In this document: positions 1-10,160 of the stretch, piece by piece
Layout: each line of letters opens with the position of its first letter
Position numbering within the stretch: position 1 is the first letter of the stretch
Assembly: GCA_903893815.1 (NCBI GenBank)
Contig: CAITNS010000070.1
Location: forward strand, 1 to 64,000
Source: an uncultured Bacteroidota bacterium
Lineage (GTDB): Bacteria; Bacteroidota; Bacteroidia; B-17B0; Aurantibacillaceae
Direction: 5' to 3'
Length of the DNA: 64,000 nucleotides
Program-made: the position numbers and the translations under genes
Notes under the pieces: model-generated
Database searches by the model: none
The model's input: only the letters and a program-made list of their open reading frames with translations
What the model was told of the DNA's origin: nothing

Positions 1-129
1 ACTATATGTTCCGCTTGAATTAAAACTAAAATACATTGATTCGTAAATTCCATTGTCAGGCGCCTTTCTAAAAAGAATAGTGTCTTTAGGGATAATTGCT
101 AATTTATATTTAAGTCTTAATTTGTCCAT
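1..129 (-). CDS. Partial hypothetical protein (5' end of gene; runs off window start)
   Basis: Open minus-strand frame from ATG at 129 to base 1: MDKLRLKYKLAIIPKDTILFRKAPDNGIYESMYFSFNSSGTYS. Confidence 0.5.
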   Translation of the reverse strand, partial: MDKLRLKYKLAIIPKDTILFRKAPDNGIYESMYFSFNSSGTYS

Positions 130-255
130 TGAAGTTTTTGTCTCTCGTCAGCAGCTATTACCACTAACTTACATATAGGAACCATTTTATGGTGTCAATA
201 TTGCAAATTTAACAATATTACACCAATTTTTTGATTCAAATCGGTTTTAAAAAAT

Positions 256-2400
256 TTACTTCTCCCCCTTAAAAATATCCTTAATCTTATCTTTTAGATG
301 GATGACTTTTTCGATATTTTCTTGGAAAGCAGGAACTGTCATTTCAGTAATTTGTGAGTGGCTTAATGATTTTAAAGACTCAGGATAAAACACAATAAAA
401 CTAGTGAATTCATTATTTTTATTCAATGTCTTAGGCATGTTATCAATATGAAAATCAAAGGATACAGTTTGTTTGCGGCTGCTTAAAAAGATGTATAAAT
501 CATCTTCTTTTACTTTCTCAATAATGTCGCTATCCTCAAAACCACTTAGCATTAAGTAATTATAAAACTCTCGTTTTTTATCTTTATTAAGAGCTGTAAA
601 GGCTTCAATGGTTTTTTGTTGTCCGTAAATAATAGCATCGCTACCCATTTGTTTCAGCACCGAATTAATTTTACGAACCACTAAATTAAATCCGCTTTCT
701 AATTCGCAGTTTGGTGCTAACAAAACAATAATTCGTTTATAGGTGTTTAAGGGTTGTAAAACTTTAGAGATAATAATAGCTTGTTTGGTTTTCACTAACA
801 AATTATCAGCAATACTTCCAAAAATTAAATTACCTGTTCCCTGTTGAGCTTTCCAACTAATTAAAATATCCGAAATGCTGTAAGCTTTAGCCGAACGAGC
901 AATCCCATCCACAATACTTAAATCAACTTTTTTAAGAACTTGCACTTTTTTATCGCCCGACGAAATTTGCTCTACTACACTATCAATCACTTTTTTTACA
1001 ATATTGATACGTTCATCGGCATCTTCATTTTCTTCAACAATTGATAAAGGATAAATTGGTTCATGCGATTTATCGTCTTTAATAATCAAGGCCAAATCAA
1101 TTAAACGGGCAATGTTTTCGGGATTACTAACCGGAATTAAAATACGTTCTGTTCTATCAATAATTTTCTTAGAGGTTTCTTTATCGGTAATAGCAATTTT
1201 ACGAGCCGCTCTTTCGGTCACAAACGAACTTACCATACAAGTAATTAATATTAAGATGATAGTTCCATTAATCACATTTTGGTCAAATAAACCAATATCA
1301 TAACCTACTTTAATAACCGCTAATGTAGCTGCTGCGTGAGAGGCACTTAAACCAAACATCACTCGTTTTTCGTACTTAGTGTATTTATAAATAGCTCCCG
1401 TTACTTGTGCGGCTAACCATTTGGTGACTAATGCAACTAAACTTAAAATCCCTGCAAAAATTAAAGCATCCGTTCCTTTTAAAAATACAGTAAAGTCAAC
1501 CAGCATTCCCGCGCTAATTAAGAAGAAAGGAATAAACAAAGTGTTACCAATAAATACAACACGATTCATTAATACGGAGTTATGAGGAATAACCCGATTT
1601 AAAGCTAAACCAGCTAAGAAAGCTCCAATAATGGGCTCAACGCCTGCTAATTCAGAAAAGAAACCTGCAATAAATACAACTGCTAATACATAAATGTACT
1701 GTGAACTCCCCTGCCCTTCAATGTTTCTAAAAAACCAACGACTTACTTTAGGCAATAAATATAAAACAGCAAAACATAACAAACCTAAGGACACAACTAA
1801 TCTTACCCAAAACATCGCATTAATTTCGCCCCCAACTACATTGGTAATGACTCCCAATAAAATCAAAACGGCACTATCGGTAATAATAGTTCCTCCAAAA
1901 GAAATTTGTACAGCCCTATTTTTTACAATACCCATATTACTTACAATAGGGTAACTCAACAGTGTGTGAGTAGCAAACATACTGGCTAACAATAAAGCTG
2001 GCCATAAGGTAAAACCAAATATGTAAGTGCATACTAAAAAGCCAATACTAATAGGAATAAAAAATGTGAAGGCTCCAAACACCAAACTTTTGCTTCGGTT
2101 TTGTTTATACTCTTGCATATCAATTTCTAAACCAGCCAAAAACATAATGTAGAGCAAGCCTGTTTTACTGAACAACTCAAAGCTGGTAGACTTTTCAATG
2201 ATATGTAAAGTGTGTGGACCAATAATTACACCAGCTATAATTAAACCAATAATTCCTGGAATACGGAAGCGCTTTAAGACTAAAGGCGCAAATAAAATGA
2301 TAAGAAGGGTTAAGGCTAAAATTAATACCGGATTTTTTACCGGCAGGTAATGACTAAAAAAATCGTTAAAGGTTTGCAAATTGCCTGCAAGTAAAAACAT
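256..2400 (-). CDS. Cation:proton antiporter (CPA2/KefB-like) with C-terminal USP-like region
   Basis: Multi-TM N-terminus with GIIGLIIAGVIIGPHTL and GAFLAGLALN motifs; soluble C-terminal half. Confidence 0.88.
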   Translation of the reverse strand: MFLLAGNLQTFNDFFSHYLPVKNPVLILALTLLIILFAPLVLKRFRIPGIIGLIIAGVIIGPHTLHIIEKSTSFELFSKTGLLYIMFLAGLEIDMQEYKQNRSKSLVFGAFTFFIPISIGFLVCTYIFGFTLWPALLLASMFATHTLLSYPIVSNMGIVKNRAVQISFGGTIITDSAVLILLGVITNVVGGEINAMFWVRLVVSLGLLCFAVLYLLPKVSRWFFRNIEGQGSSQYIYVLAVVFIAGFFSELAGVEPIIGAFLAGLALNRVIPHNSVLMNRVVFIGNTLFIPFFLISAGMLVDFTVFLKGTDALIFAGILSLVALVTKWLAAQVTGAIYKYTKYEKRVMFGLSASHAAATLAVIKVGYDIGLFDQNVINGTIILILITCMVSSFVTERAARKIAITDKETSKKIIDRTERILIPVSNPENIARLIDLALIIKDDKSHEPIYPLSIVEENEDADERINIVKKVIDSVVEQISSGDKKVQVLKKVDLSIVDGIARSAKAYSISDILISWKAQQGTGNLIFGSIADNLLVKTKQAIIISKVLQPLNTYKRIIVLLAPNCELESGFNLVVRKINSVLKQMGSDAIIYGQQKTIEAFTALNKDKKREFYNYLMLSGFEDSDIIEKVKEDDLYIFLSSRKQTVSFDFHIDNMPKTLNKNNEFTSFIVFYPESLKSLSHSQITEMTVPAFQENIEKVIHLKDKIKDIFKGEK

Positions 2401-2479
2401 ACATTATCTTTAAAACAAAAATAGAGAATTAATGCGTACTAAAGACAAAATACTAGAAATATGTGTGATTAAACTTGTG

Positions 2480-2585
2480 TCACTTCGAGTAAATTTGCCT
2501 GACTGTTGCAAATGAGTATCAAGAAGAGAATTTACAAAAACTCGATACATTTTTTTAGAAGAGACAGAAAAAACACTCGAAGTGA
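2480..2585. repeat. Intergenic element bounded by an 11-bp inverted repeat (TCACTTCGAGT ... ACTCGAAGTGA)
   Basis: Exact 11-bp inverted ends at 2480-2490 and 2575-2585. Confidence 0.6.
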
Positions 2586-2599
2586 ACCACAAATAAAGA

Positions 2600-5053
2600 C
2601 TAAAACGTTAACACATATTGAACGGCTGCTGTGCGTGGCGATTCAATTTTAAGAGGTCTTAAAGAATACTCTGCATTAAATACATTATTGCAAACAATAG
2701 AAACCTTTTGTTTTTTATCCACATTGTAACTTACGCGAGCATCCCAAATACTAATGTCTAAATGCGTTTGCCAATAATTTACACCTTTTATTTTTTCTAC
2801 ATAAGGATAAAAGCCTTCTGTTAAAGTTTCAACATCTTTAAAAGCTCTGTCAACATTTTGCATTTTTGTGTAGTACTTATTACTTACTCCCACATTAAAA
2901 CGGTAAATTTTAAACTCCAGATCCAATTTAAACATGTGCTGAAAGCGGTATTTTAAAATATTATTTGTTGTATCCATGCTACTGCTTTTGTAACTTAAAT
3001 CTTGACCAAAACCACCTAACGATTTATCACGAGCATACACACTATCAGGAGTTAAACTAACAGGCTCAATGTAAGTGTAACCTATTAATGCTGATACACC
3101 AAAACGCTTATTTGTTTCTGGAGTTGTAGCCGCTAACGACATATCAACCCCTCTCACTCTTGAATCGCCAGTATTTAAAAATTTAAATCCAACAATAGCC
3201 ACCTCGGGATCCCAAACACCAAATAAATACTCAATGGTATTATGGTATTTTTGGTAGAAACCTGCGATATCAAAATAACCTTTACAGTTTCCTATTTTAA
3301 AACCTTGCTTAATCCCAATTTCAAAACTGTTACTAGTTTCGGGTTTTAAATCAGGGTTAGGAAAAATACCAAATAACCCAGCTTTTGTTGTAATATATCT
3401 TTCGGTAATTGTTGGATAACGAAACCCTTGACCGTATGAGGTACGAATAAAAGTTCCTCTAGTTATTTGCAAATTTGCTCCCGCTCTAAAAATTGGAGCT
3501 ACTACACTATTTAAATCATTCATTTTAAAATATTCGTAACGCACTCCACCAGATAAATTTAAAACTCTCCAAAACTTTTTATCCAATTGCATATATCCTG
3601 AAGCATTTACAATTTTATTGTTTGGTTGTCCGCTTGATACATATAATCTAGAAGAAGAATATGAAATATTACCTACCACTCCGCCTGTAAAATTTAAATC
3701 AATGCTTTTAAATTTACGCTGCAATTGATATTCGCCAAAATACATGGTTCCTTTATTGGATTGATTATTTGAGATGACATTATCTGAGTGAAAAACGCGT
3801 GTTTGTATACTGTGACTCAAACCATTTTTAGTGGTGTACTTTATAAAAGGATCTACGTTAAATAATACTTGATCTTCTAAAAACACCGCGCCCGGATAAC
3901 CTCTATATAATCCTAAAGAGTCATCTAGCCAAGCAAACACCATATTAGTTTTGTTAACCATGAAATTCGCATTTACTCCAAAATTTAATCCCTCAATTCG
4001 TTTTACGCGATAACGCAAATTCAAATTCACACGTGCTCGTTTCTTAAGCATATCATTATTAGTGAATGTGGGGATTGAATCTTCCAATAATAATGCTTTT
4101 TTAATTGCGGGCTCCATGTATGGCGCCGGAGGCGGAGGGCCAATATAACCTTGATCGATATTAAAATTGGCACCAATCACAAAATCTAAATTTTTATTAA
4201 TGATGCGAGAATGAAATAAATTTAAATTACTGAAGCCAGGGAAAGAATTATTGTCTCGCGTTTTGTACCAATTTTCGGAAGGAGCTTGAGGAATACTGTA
4301 TTGCCCTGCCGAATAATTAATACTAGTTTTAGGTGTACTACGAGGATATGCCGAACGAATACTAATAACTCCGTTTAAAGCAGATGAACCATACAAAACA
4401 GAGGACGCACCTTTAATCACTTCAATTTGCTCGATGTTTTCTACTGGTATATAACTCCATTCTGGTCGACCTGCGTCTCCGCTTAATAAGGGAACACCAT
4501 CCACCACTATAGCAACGCGGCTTCCGACTCCAAATGTAAAACCACTTCCTCCTCTAATTTGAGGATCGTTATCAATAATGGTTAATCCAGGAACTTGCTC
4601 TAACGCCGTTTCGATACTTGTGGTGTTTTTATTAGCAATTAAACTAGGCTTTAACACTTCCATCGAAACCGTTAATTCTTCGAGTTTTTGTTCAAATTTA
4701 CCAGATGAAACAACTACTGTTTCAAGTGTTTTTGCGCTTTGTTTTAAAGCTAAATTTTTTTGGAAAATTTCATTCTCTTTAATTACAACCGAAAAGGTAT
4801 CGCTTTGTAAACCTAAATAACTACACAAAATTTTGTACTTACCAGTATCTAAAACCAACACATAATTACCTTCTATATCAGTAGCTGTTCCTTTAGATAA
4901 ATCGCTTAATAATTGAATCGTAGCACCAATAATAGGTTCTTTACTATCCTTATCGGTGATATTGCCTTTTAAAACTCCTGTGCCTGTTTGGCTATATAAA
5001 GAAACTGAACTAATAAATAATCCAATTAATGCAAGTAAACGAAATTTATACAT
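2600..5053 (-). CDS. TonB-dependent receptor with CarboxypepD_reg-like N-domain
   Basis: GVLKGNITDKDSKEPIIGATIQL, plug domain (IRGGSGFTFGVGSRVAIVVDGVP), beta-barrel C-terminus. Confidence 0.92.
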   Translation of the reverse strand: MYKFRLLALIGLFISSVSLYSQTGTGVLKGNITDKDSKEPIIGATIQLLSDLSKGTATDIEGNYVLVLDTGKYKILCSYLGLQSDTFSVVIKENEIFQKNLALKQSAKTLETVVVSSGKFEQKLEELTVSMEVLKPSLIANKNTTSIETALEQVPGLTIIDNDPQIRGGSGFTFGVGSRVAIVVDGVPLLSGDAGRPEWSYIPVENIEQIEVIKGASSVLYGSSALNGVISIRSAYPRSTPKTSINYSAGQYSIPQAPSENWYKTRDNNSFPGFSNLNLFHSRIINKNLDFVIGANFNIDQGYIGPPPPAPYMEPAIKKALLLEDSIPTFTNNDMLKKRARVNLNLRYRVKRIEGLNFGVNANFMVNKTNMVFAWLDDSLGLYRGYPGAVFLEDQVLFNVDPFIKYTTKNGLSHSIQTRVFHSDNVISNNQSNKGTMYFGEYQLQRKFKSIDLNFTGGVVGNISYSSSRLYVSSGQPNNKIVNASGYMQLDKKFWRVLNLSGGVRYEYFKMNDLNSVVAPIFRAGANLQITRGTFIRTSYGQGFRYPTITERYITTKAGLFGIFPNPDLKPETSNSFEIGIKQGFKIGNCKGYFDIAGFYQKYHNTIEYLFGVWDPEVAIVGFKFLNTGDSRVRGVDMSLAATTPETNKRFGVSALIGYTYIEPVSLTPDSVYARDKSLGGFGQDLSYKSSSMDTTNNILKYRFQHMFKLDLEFKIYRFNVGVSNKYYTKMQNVDRAFKDVETLTEGFYPYVEKIKGVNYWQTHLDISIWDARVSYNVDKKQKVSIVCNNVFNAEYSLRPLKIESPRTAAVQYVLTF

Positions 5054-5064
5054 ATAGTTAAAAT

Positions 5065-5093
5065 AAAACCCTAACTGATTTGGTTAGGGTTTT
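5065..5093 (-). terminator. Hairpin terminator downstream of the 5115-6107 gene
   Basis: AAAACCCTAAC-TGATTTG-GTTAGGGTTTT, perfect 11-bp stem. Confidence 0.8.
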
Positions 5094-5114
5094 AAAAATA
5101 GTGATTAAAACTTA

Positions 5115-6107
5115 TTAGTCGATAAATAATTTACCGAATTTTCCTTGAGATTTACCAGAAACTTTATACATGTAAATACCTGATTTAAATGAAGAAACAT
5201 CGATTTTGTTAACTGAATTGTTTTCGATTTGCTGAGTAGAAACTAATTGCCCAGTAGCATTATAAATATCAATAGTTGAACTTTCGTTATTCTTGTTTAA
5301 GAAATCAACGTAAATTGTTTTATCATAAAAATACACTTTTACATTTTTATCAAAATCATTTTCTTTAACCGAAACAGGGTTATTATAAATTAAATCTAAA
5401 TCATCCACCCATAATTTACTTCCATTACCTGTAAAACCTGGAGCAACAGTTAATTGGTTGTTTGATGAAGTAATATTAACCATTATAAATGCAGGAATAT
5501 TTGAGTTCATATAGTTAAAAGGAACAGAAAAACGTTTCCAAGAAGCTTGATTTGAAGCAGGAGAAACATATAACGCATCTCCAATTTTATTAGCAGATAA
5601 ATTAGCATGGTTACTATTTACGGGTGTTGGCGGATCAAAATAATCACCAAAATGCAAAATAGCATATACTTTACCTTGTTCTGCCGAAGCACCAGTTCCA
5701 GTAGTTGCTTGTGTATATTTATACCAACCCACTAAACTATCTGGGCGACCAGTAAAAGCAATTTTATTAGCGCCAGTTGCAGCAAGAAATCCTTCCGATT
5801 TATTTGAACTAGGAGCATTAACTTGCCCAGTTGTTACATTTCCGTTAACTACCGCTACGATATAATATTTAGTTTCAACTCGAACACTATAAGATCCTGA
5901 ATGCGGAGAAGCTGTTTCCCTGTAACAAGTTTGCGGACCAGAAGTGGCTAAACCTGTACCGGTTTTATTTGAATTCCAAGATGTTGGTTCTTCTGTAGCA
6001 GAACCAATATTTTCCCAATTCTCAAAACCAGGATTTGGAATTTGAGTTTGAGCAAAAGAAAATAAAAAAGCCGATAAAGAAAAAAATAAAGTAAATGTTT
6101 TATTCAT
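5115..6107 (-). CDS. Secreted protein with T9SS type A sorting domain (PCMD-like region)
   Basis: Signal peptide MNKTFTLFFSLSAFLFSFAQ; C-terminal SGIYMYKVSGKSQGKFGKLFID. Start at 6107 preferred over the ORF-track start 6143. Confidence 0.75.
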   Translation of the reverse strand: MNKTFTLFFSLSAFLFSFAQTQIPNPGFENWENIGSATEEPTSWNSNKTGTGLATSGPQTCYRETASPHSGSYSVRVETKYYIVAVVNGNVTTGQVNAPSSNKSEGFLAATGANKIAFTGRPDSLVGWYKYTQATTGTGASAEQGKVYAILHFGDYFDPPTPVNSNHANLSANKIGDALYVSPASNQASWKRFSVPFNYMNSNIPAFIMVNITSSNNQLTVAPGFTGNGSKLWVDDLDLIYNNPVSVKENDFDKNVKVYFYDKTIYVDFLNKNNESSTIDIYNATGQLVSTQQIENNSVNKIDVSSFKSGIYMYKVSGKSQGKFGKLFID

Positions 6108-6273
6108 AGTATTTTGTTTAATCATTACAACTATATAAATCAAAAATTTAATAGCTGGTTTTTTATAATTGTTTAGATGTGTAAAATTACAAATAAAATA
6201 CAGTTTCAGTATTATTTAATAGTTTTTTATTTAACAGTATAAACCTAATAACTCATATCATTAATAATCAAAA

Positions 6274-6304
6274 AACGCCCTAAACCATTACAGTTTAAGG
6301 CGTT
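6274..6304 (-). terminator. Hairpin terminator downstream of the PspC gene
   Basis: AACGCCCTAAAC...GTTTAAGGCGTT, one mismatch. Confidence 0.65.
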
Positions 6305-6345
6305 AAAATATTTTAATTTAGTATGTTACTTAATTAAAAACCATT

Positions 6346-8235
6346 TTATTTATTTTCAGGAGGCACCAGAAGTCCTTCAGGCTCTTTTGGTTCTTTTTTT
6401 CTATTCGTTTTTTTAACGCCATTCTTATCTATCACTACTTTCGTCTTTTTGGTATTAATATTTATACCGTTGCTATCAATTTTTATTTGAGCATCGTTGG
6501 AATTGATATCTACACCATTCACGTTTATTTTGACATTTTTTTCGACATTAACTTCGTCGTCTAATCCATTAATATGATCTCCAACCGAAATTAATCCATC
6601 ACAATCCAAACATCTTAATCCATTTTCAGTCATCATCCAACGGCGATTAACCATATCTCCATCATACGTATTAGTTACGTTTTCGATATCATAAATCATA
6701 TTTTCTAAAGATTTATCTAAGTAAATCACTTTTCCAACAGGCAGTTTTAAAATCACTGATAAATCTTGTACTCTAAATTTATCAGCATTATTTACTTTAA
6801 ATAAGTTATCAAATTCAATTAAACTATCGGTTTGAGAAACAACATAAGAAATATTTTTTGCTCTATCAGATGCGCTAGCTTTATTACTGCCTTTAGCTTC
6901 TTTTACAATCACTATTTCAATTCTATCGGTTTGAGATTTGATGATATTTAATTGTGCGTGACCAAGTAAATATTTTACACCGTTATTTTCACCAATCATA
7001 TAATCATTATCACCTCTGCTGTAACGGCGATAATTTTTCTCACCCTCTTCATCGTCATCACTCTCATGTAATTCTAATGAATTAACAGGTGTTTCATGCA
7101 TTTTCAAATACAAGATATCTTTTTGAACTACAGTAAAATTCTCTCTTACTTTGGCTGTTTTATTAAAATCACTTCCTGTTTTAATACCAACCATTAACAA
7201 TAAAAAGAATCCTATTAACCAAATTATACCAGCAGATAAATTAACCCAACGATTAGAGTATCTGATTTTAAATAAAATCTTCACTCCACCATAAATCATC
7301 ATGATAATTGGTGTTCCAATAAAAATAGCTATTCCTATTAATCCTAAGTAAAAATCCTTTCCATCTAGTAATAACAAATCTATCCACTCTTTTCCATCTA
7401 CATTATTTGGAAACAAGGTCATCCCAAACACTGAGGTAAATAATCCAAAGAAAAAAATAACTCCAAAAACGACCATGAATATTCCTATAATTTTTAAAAG
7501 CACTCTTCCTATATTCAATAAAATATCGCCTATAAAATCAACTATTTTTTCAATTGTATTTCTAGGGACATCCTTATGGGTTGAAGCCATATTTTTAAAT
7601 TCGTCTCCGTATTTCTCCATACGCTTTTTTAATTGCTCTGCTTCTTCTTTTACTGCTTTAGAAATATTATTAATATCCGCTTTTTCGCCTTTCATTGATA
7701 ATTTTTCAGCAGTCGTTTTAGCTTCAGGAATTGCTATCCATAATATTAAGTATAACAAAAAGCCCGTTCCTCCAAAAAAGAACATTAAAAGCAAAGCAAT
7801 TCTTATCCAAACTGGATCAATACCAAAATAGTGTCCAATACCCGAACAAACACCACCTAATACTTTGCTATCACCATCACGGTGTAAACGTTTTTTAATT
7901 GGTTCGCCATTATCGGTTGTTGTATAATTTTCTGACGTATTTTCTGATGAAGTATTACCTGCGGCTTCTGCATCTCCAGCAAACTCCTCAGGTTTACCCA
8001 TACTTTCCATTACAAAATCCACATCACTCATCAATACTACTTGTTTAACTGGGCTAGTTTTACTTTGTAACATTTCAGCAATACGAGCTTCAATATCGCT
8101 CATAATTTCGCTACCACCATCTGCTTTGCTAAAATAGCCTTTAATAGTAGCTAAGTATTTACTCAACTTATCAAAAGCGTCTTCTTCTATATGAAAAATA
8201 ATGCCGCTTATATTTATGGTTACTGTTTTATTCAT
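6346..8235 (-). CDS. PspC domain-containing membrane protein
   Basis: KKRLHRDGDSKVLGGVCSGIGHYFGIDPVWIRIALLLMFFFGGTGFLLYLILWIAIPE. Confidence 0.92.
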   Translation of the reverse strand: MNKTVTINISGIIFHIEEDAFDKLSKYLATIKGYFSKADGGSEIMSDIEARIAEMLQSKTSPVKQVVLMSDVDFVMESMGKPEEFAGDAEAAGNTSSENTSENYTTTDNGEPIKKRLHRDGDSKVLGGVCSGIGHYFGIDPVWIRIALLLMFFFGGTGFLLYLILWIAIPEAKTTAEKLSMKGEKADINNISKAVKEEAEQLKKRMEKYGDEFKNMASTHKDVPRNTIEKIVDFIGDILLNIGRVLLKIIGIFMVVFGVIFFFGLFTSVFGMTLFPNNVDGKEWIDLLLLDGKDFYLGLIGIAIFIGTPIIMMIYGGVKILFKIRYSNRWVNLSAGIIWLIGFFLLLMVGIKTGSDFNKTAKVRENFTVVQKDILYLKMHETPVNSLELHESDDDEEGEKNYRRYSRGDNDYMIGENNGVKYLLGHAQLNIIKSQTDRIEIVIVKEAKGSNKASASDRAKNISYVVSQTDSLIEFDNLFKVNNADKFRVQDLSVILKLPVGKVIYLDKSLENMIYDIENVTNTYDGDMVNRRWMMTENGLRCLDCDGLISVGDHINGLDDEVNVEKNVKINVNGVDINSNDAQIKIDSNGININTKKTKVVIDKNGVKKTNRKKEPKEPEGLLVPPENK

Positions 8236-8270
8236 TTTAATTTGTTTTAATATTTTTAAACTAATTTTTT

Positions 8271-8606
8271 TTATTTAGTGTTTTGTACAGTTGTGTTTAC
8301 GGCATTTACTAATTCTAACCAAGATACTTGAAGTTCGTTAAGATAAGTTTGACCTATTTCGGTTAAAAAATAATATTTACGTGGTGGCCCCGAAGTGCTT
8401 TCTTCCCAACGGTAAGACAGCAAGCCGGTATTTTTTAATCGGGTTAACAGCGGATAAAGTGTTCCCTCTACAACTACCAACTTTGTTTCTTTTAATTTCT
8501 CAATAATTTCGGTAGGATAAGCCTCACCTTGAGAAAGTATAGAAAGTATGCATAGTTCGAGAACGCCTTTGCGCATTTGTGCTTTAGCATTTTCAGAATT
8601 TACCAT
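8271..8606 (-). CDS. PadR family transcriptional regulator
   Basis: LELCILSILSQGEAYPTEIIEKLKETKLVVVEGTLYPLLTRLKNTGLLSYRWEESTSGPPRKYYFLTEIG. Confidence 0.95.
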   Translation of the reverse strand: MVNSENAKAQMRKGVLELCILSILSQGEAYPTEIIEKLKETKLVVVEGTLYPLLTRLKNTGLLSYRWEESTSGPPRKYYFLTEIGQTYLNELQVSWLELVNAVNTTVQNTK

Positions 8607-8609
8607 GAT

Positions 8610-9053
8610 TTATATTGTTTTAAAATTAAATACTACACTATAAGCATTATTAGCTTTTAGATTACTAAGTTTTAGTTTTGCGAACTGAGTTTCGATTGAT
8701 TTTTTTAATTTATCGTTTGTTGTGTTTGCAACAACTAAATTTATATTTCCTGTTTCGTTTACAGTAAACACCACATTTACTTTTTCTTCTTTATTAAAAT
8801 CCATAAATAAGTTAGGGAATTTAATTTGTTCCTTAATCGTTTTATTAGAGTCCTCAACAACTACTGTTTTTGGAGTTCCTTCTACTTTAGCAGATGTATT
8901 AAGACTAAATAATATACCTACAGCTAAAAAAGCGATTGATTTTTTAAGAGATGTATTACCAATTGTATTTTCAATACTTGCTTTGAATTGGTTAATTTTT
9001 GTTTTCATTATATTAATTTTTTTGTGATTATTTTCTGTATTAGTTATTTCCAT
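8610..9053 (-). CDS. Hypothetical small secreted protein
   Basis: Signal-peptide-like segment; 3 nt from PadR gene. Start may be the internal MKTKINQ at 9008. Confidence 0.65.
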   Translation of the reverse strand: MEITNTENNHKKINIMKTKINQFKASIENTIGNTSLKKSIAFLAVGILFSLNTSAKVEGTPKTVVVEDSNKTIKEQIKFPNLFMDFNKEEKVNVVFTVNETGNINLVVANTTNDKLKKSIETQFAKLKLSNLKANNAYSVVFNFKTI

Positions 9054-9194
9054 TTTAGATGATTTAGCTTTTTTACTATTTCTGATCTCCTCGTTCGTTT
9101 TGGTTCAGATTCGCGTTATCTTTATTAAACTAGATTTGATGTACTTCACTCTTTTTTAGTCTGCAGAATTAAAAAATTGATTAGTTAAGTTATT

Positions 9195-9271
9195 TAGTAC
9201 TATGCCATCTTCATTATTGGGCTACACAAAGATACTTAATTATTTTAGTACCTTGCACAACATAGTACTAT
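9195..9271 (-). promoter_or_regulatory. Candidate promoter/operator region of the PadR-PspC operon
   Basis: TAGTACTA at 9195-9202 and 9263-9270, imperfect TAGTACCT at 9246-9253; minus-strand -7-like TATCTTTG at 9227-9234. Confidence 0.5.
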
Positions 9272-9334
9272 AATAAAACATAACTACTTGATTTTCAATA
9301 TTAATATTTTTTAGGTAATGCTTTAAAAAGCCCT

Positions 9335-9342
9335 TATATTTG
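9335..9342 (+). promoter_or_regulatory. Bacteroidota -7 box upstream of TerC gene
   Basis: TATATTTG, 17 nt before ATG. Confidence 0.5.
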
Positions 9343-9358
9343 TACTTTATATAAAAAT

Positions 9359-10159
9359 ATGCACAGTTTTGCTTCCGATTTAACAAGTTTATTATCCCTA
9401 AATGGACTTATAACTTTACTGACTTTAACCATTTTAGAGATTGTTTTAGGTATAGACAACATTATTTTTATTTCTATCGCTGTAGATAAGCTACCTCGCG
9501 AGCACCAATCAAAAGCCAGAACTATTGGTTTATTGTTAGCATTGGTAGTTAGAACGGTTTTATTGTTTTTTGTGGGCTACATTGCTGGTTTAAAAGAGCC
9601 ATTTATGCACCTTGGAGCTTATGGTATTTCTGGAAAAGCTTTAATTTTAATGGGGGGTGGTTTGTTTTTATTGATAAAAACATGGCAAGAGATTCAAGAA
9701 CACATTCACGGTGATGAAGATGAAATTGGGCATGGAAAAAAAGGAAAATCCACTTTTAATGCGATTATTATGCAAATCATCATTATTGATTTTGTTTTTT
9801 CTTTTGATAGTATTTTAGCAGCTGTTGGTCTTTCGGGTGTTGTGTTAATAATGGTATCTGCGGTTGTAATCTCCATGATTTTAATGATTTTATTTTCGGG
9901 TGTTGTAGCGGATTTTATTAATAAAAATCCTGGCATTAAAATGATTGCCTTATCTTTTTTATTGGTAATTGGAGGGATTTTGGTGGCAGAAGCGTTAATT
10001 GACAGCTACAACTCTACCCTACCTCATGAACAACACTTTGATTTAAATAAAAATTATGCATACATCGCTTTAGCCTTTGCCATGATGATTGAGTTATTTA
10101 ACATTAAAGAGCGTAAAATTAAGCGTGCTAAAGATTTTACTCAACAAGACGAGGAGTAA
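9359..10159 (+). CDS. TerC family integral membrane protein
   Basis: LEIVLGIDNIIFISIAVDKLP; IIIIDFVFSFDSILAAVGL. Confidence 0.93.
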   Translation: MHSFASDLTSLLSLNGLITLLTLTILEIVLGIDNIIFISIAVDKLPREHQSKARTIGLLLALVVRTVLLFFVGYIAGLKEPFMHLGAYGISGKALILMGGGLFLLIKTWQEIQEHIHGDEDEIGHGKKGKSTFNAIIMQIIIIDFVFSFDSILAAVGLSGVVLIMVSAVVISMILMILFSGVVADFINKNPGIKMIALSFLLVIGGILVAEALIDSYNSTLPHEQHFDLNKNYAYIALAFAMMIELFNIKERKIKRAKDFTQQDEE

Positions 10160-10160
10160 T

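Noticed and set aside
2410-2592. 60-aa ORF between antiporter and TonB genes
   Set aside because: Translation of the inverted-repeat element, not protein-like
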